This document shows positions 63,534 through 64,000 of a DNA stretch of 64,000 nucleotides, piece by piece (within the stretch, counting starts at the first letter, position 1; the number at the start of each line of letters is the position of its first letter). The position numbers and the translations under genes were made by a program. The stretch spans positions 68,326 through 132,325 of the forward strand of contig NZ_KB905841.1 in NCBI RefSeq assembly GCF_000381065.1. Reading direction: 5' to 3'. Origin of the DNA: Propionispira raffinosivorans DSM 20765. Lineage in GTDB: Bacteria; Bacillota; Negativicutes; Selenomonadales; Selenomonadaceae. The notes under the pieces are model-generated. The model saw nothing but the letters and a program-made list of their open reading frames with translations, had not been told where the DNA came from and searched no databases.

Positions 63534-64000
<467 letters not shown>

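Overview
The window looks like chromosomal DNA of a low-GC, probably anaerobic, motile member of the Bacillota. The Negativicutes or Clostridia fit best, but the sequence alone does not settle it. The clues are the B. subtilis-like block secG-esterase-rnr-smpB-ssrA next to pyk and eno, Gram-positive style Shine-Dalgarno sites, TTAACA-type Pho boxes, two chemoreceptors with many c-di-GMP proteins, and a thioredoxin reductase that seems to lack the NADPH site. Most genes lie on the minus strand.

Region by region. 1-5200 is accessory DNA. It holds small immunity-like genes and fragments, a decayed minus-strand gene, a truncated XRE regulator whose 3' end and terminator occur three times, a strong candidate type I toxin-antitoxin cassette with two facing promoters, and a zeta-like kinase with a small partner protein. 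5400-15800 holds single metabolic genes (acetyltransferase, fosmidomycin-resistance-like MFS, VanH-like dehydrogenase, HAD phosphatase, Gfo/Idh/MocA oxidoreductase, EAL-HDOD signalling protein, aminotransferase, FadH-like flavin/iron-sulfur reductase). 15900-25300 is the phosphate regulon: pstSCA, divergent phoR, pstB-phoU, and phoP behind a GGDEF-EAL gene. Two perfect triple Pho boxes sit upstream of pstS and pstB.

25400-44800 carries a LysR regulator, two chemoreceptors, trxA with an unusual trxB-like gene, a nitrate/sulfonate/pyrimidine-type ABC transporter, an anchored coiled-coil protein with a DUF3783 partner, a radical-SAM DNA-repair pair, a hot-dog protein, an unknown anchored protein, a POT peptide transporter, and an operon joining a diguanylate cyclase to a tandem-HD (HD-GYP) protein. 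That operon is headed by a clear GEMM-I c-di-GMP riboswitch with a terminator expression platform. 45000-56000 holds brnQ, an encapsulin shell with its encapsulated ferritin, and a complete Wadjet (JetABCD) anti-plasmid operon. 56100-64000 is housekeeping: hsp20, ssrA (tmRNA), smpB, rnr, a PaaI-type thioesterase, an esterase, secG, pyk and the 3' part of eno.

How the parts work together. PhoR and PhoP would sense phosphate limitation and act through the TTAACA boxes on pstS, pstB and perhaps phoR. The GGDEF-EAL gene sharing phoP's transcript ties phosphate sensing to c-di-GMP. The riboswitch lets c-di-GMP control the operon that makes and degrades it. JetABCD, the toxin-antitoxin candidates and the immunity-like genes form the defence and conflict layer. 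The best candidates for something not yet described are the 21-codon peptide with its antisense RNA between duplicated XRE remnants, the zeta-like pair, the phoP-GGDEF/EAL link, and the pyridine-nucleotide-independent thioredoxin system.
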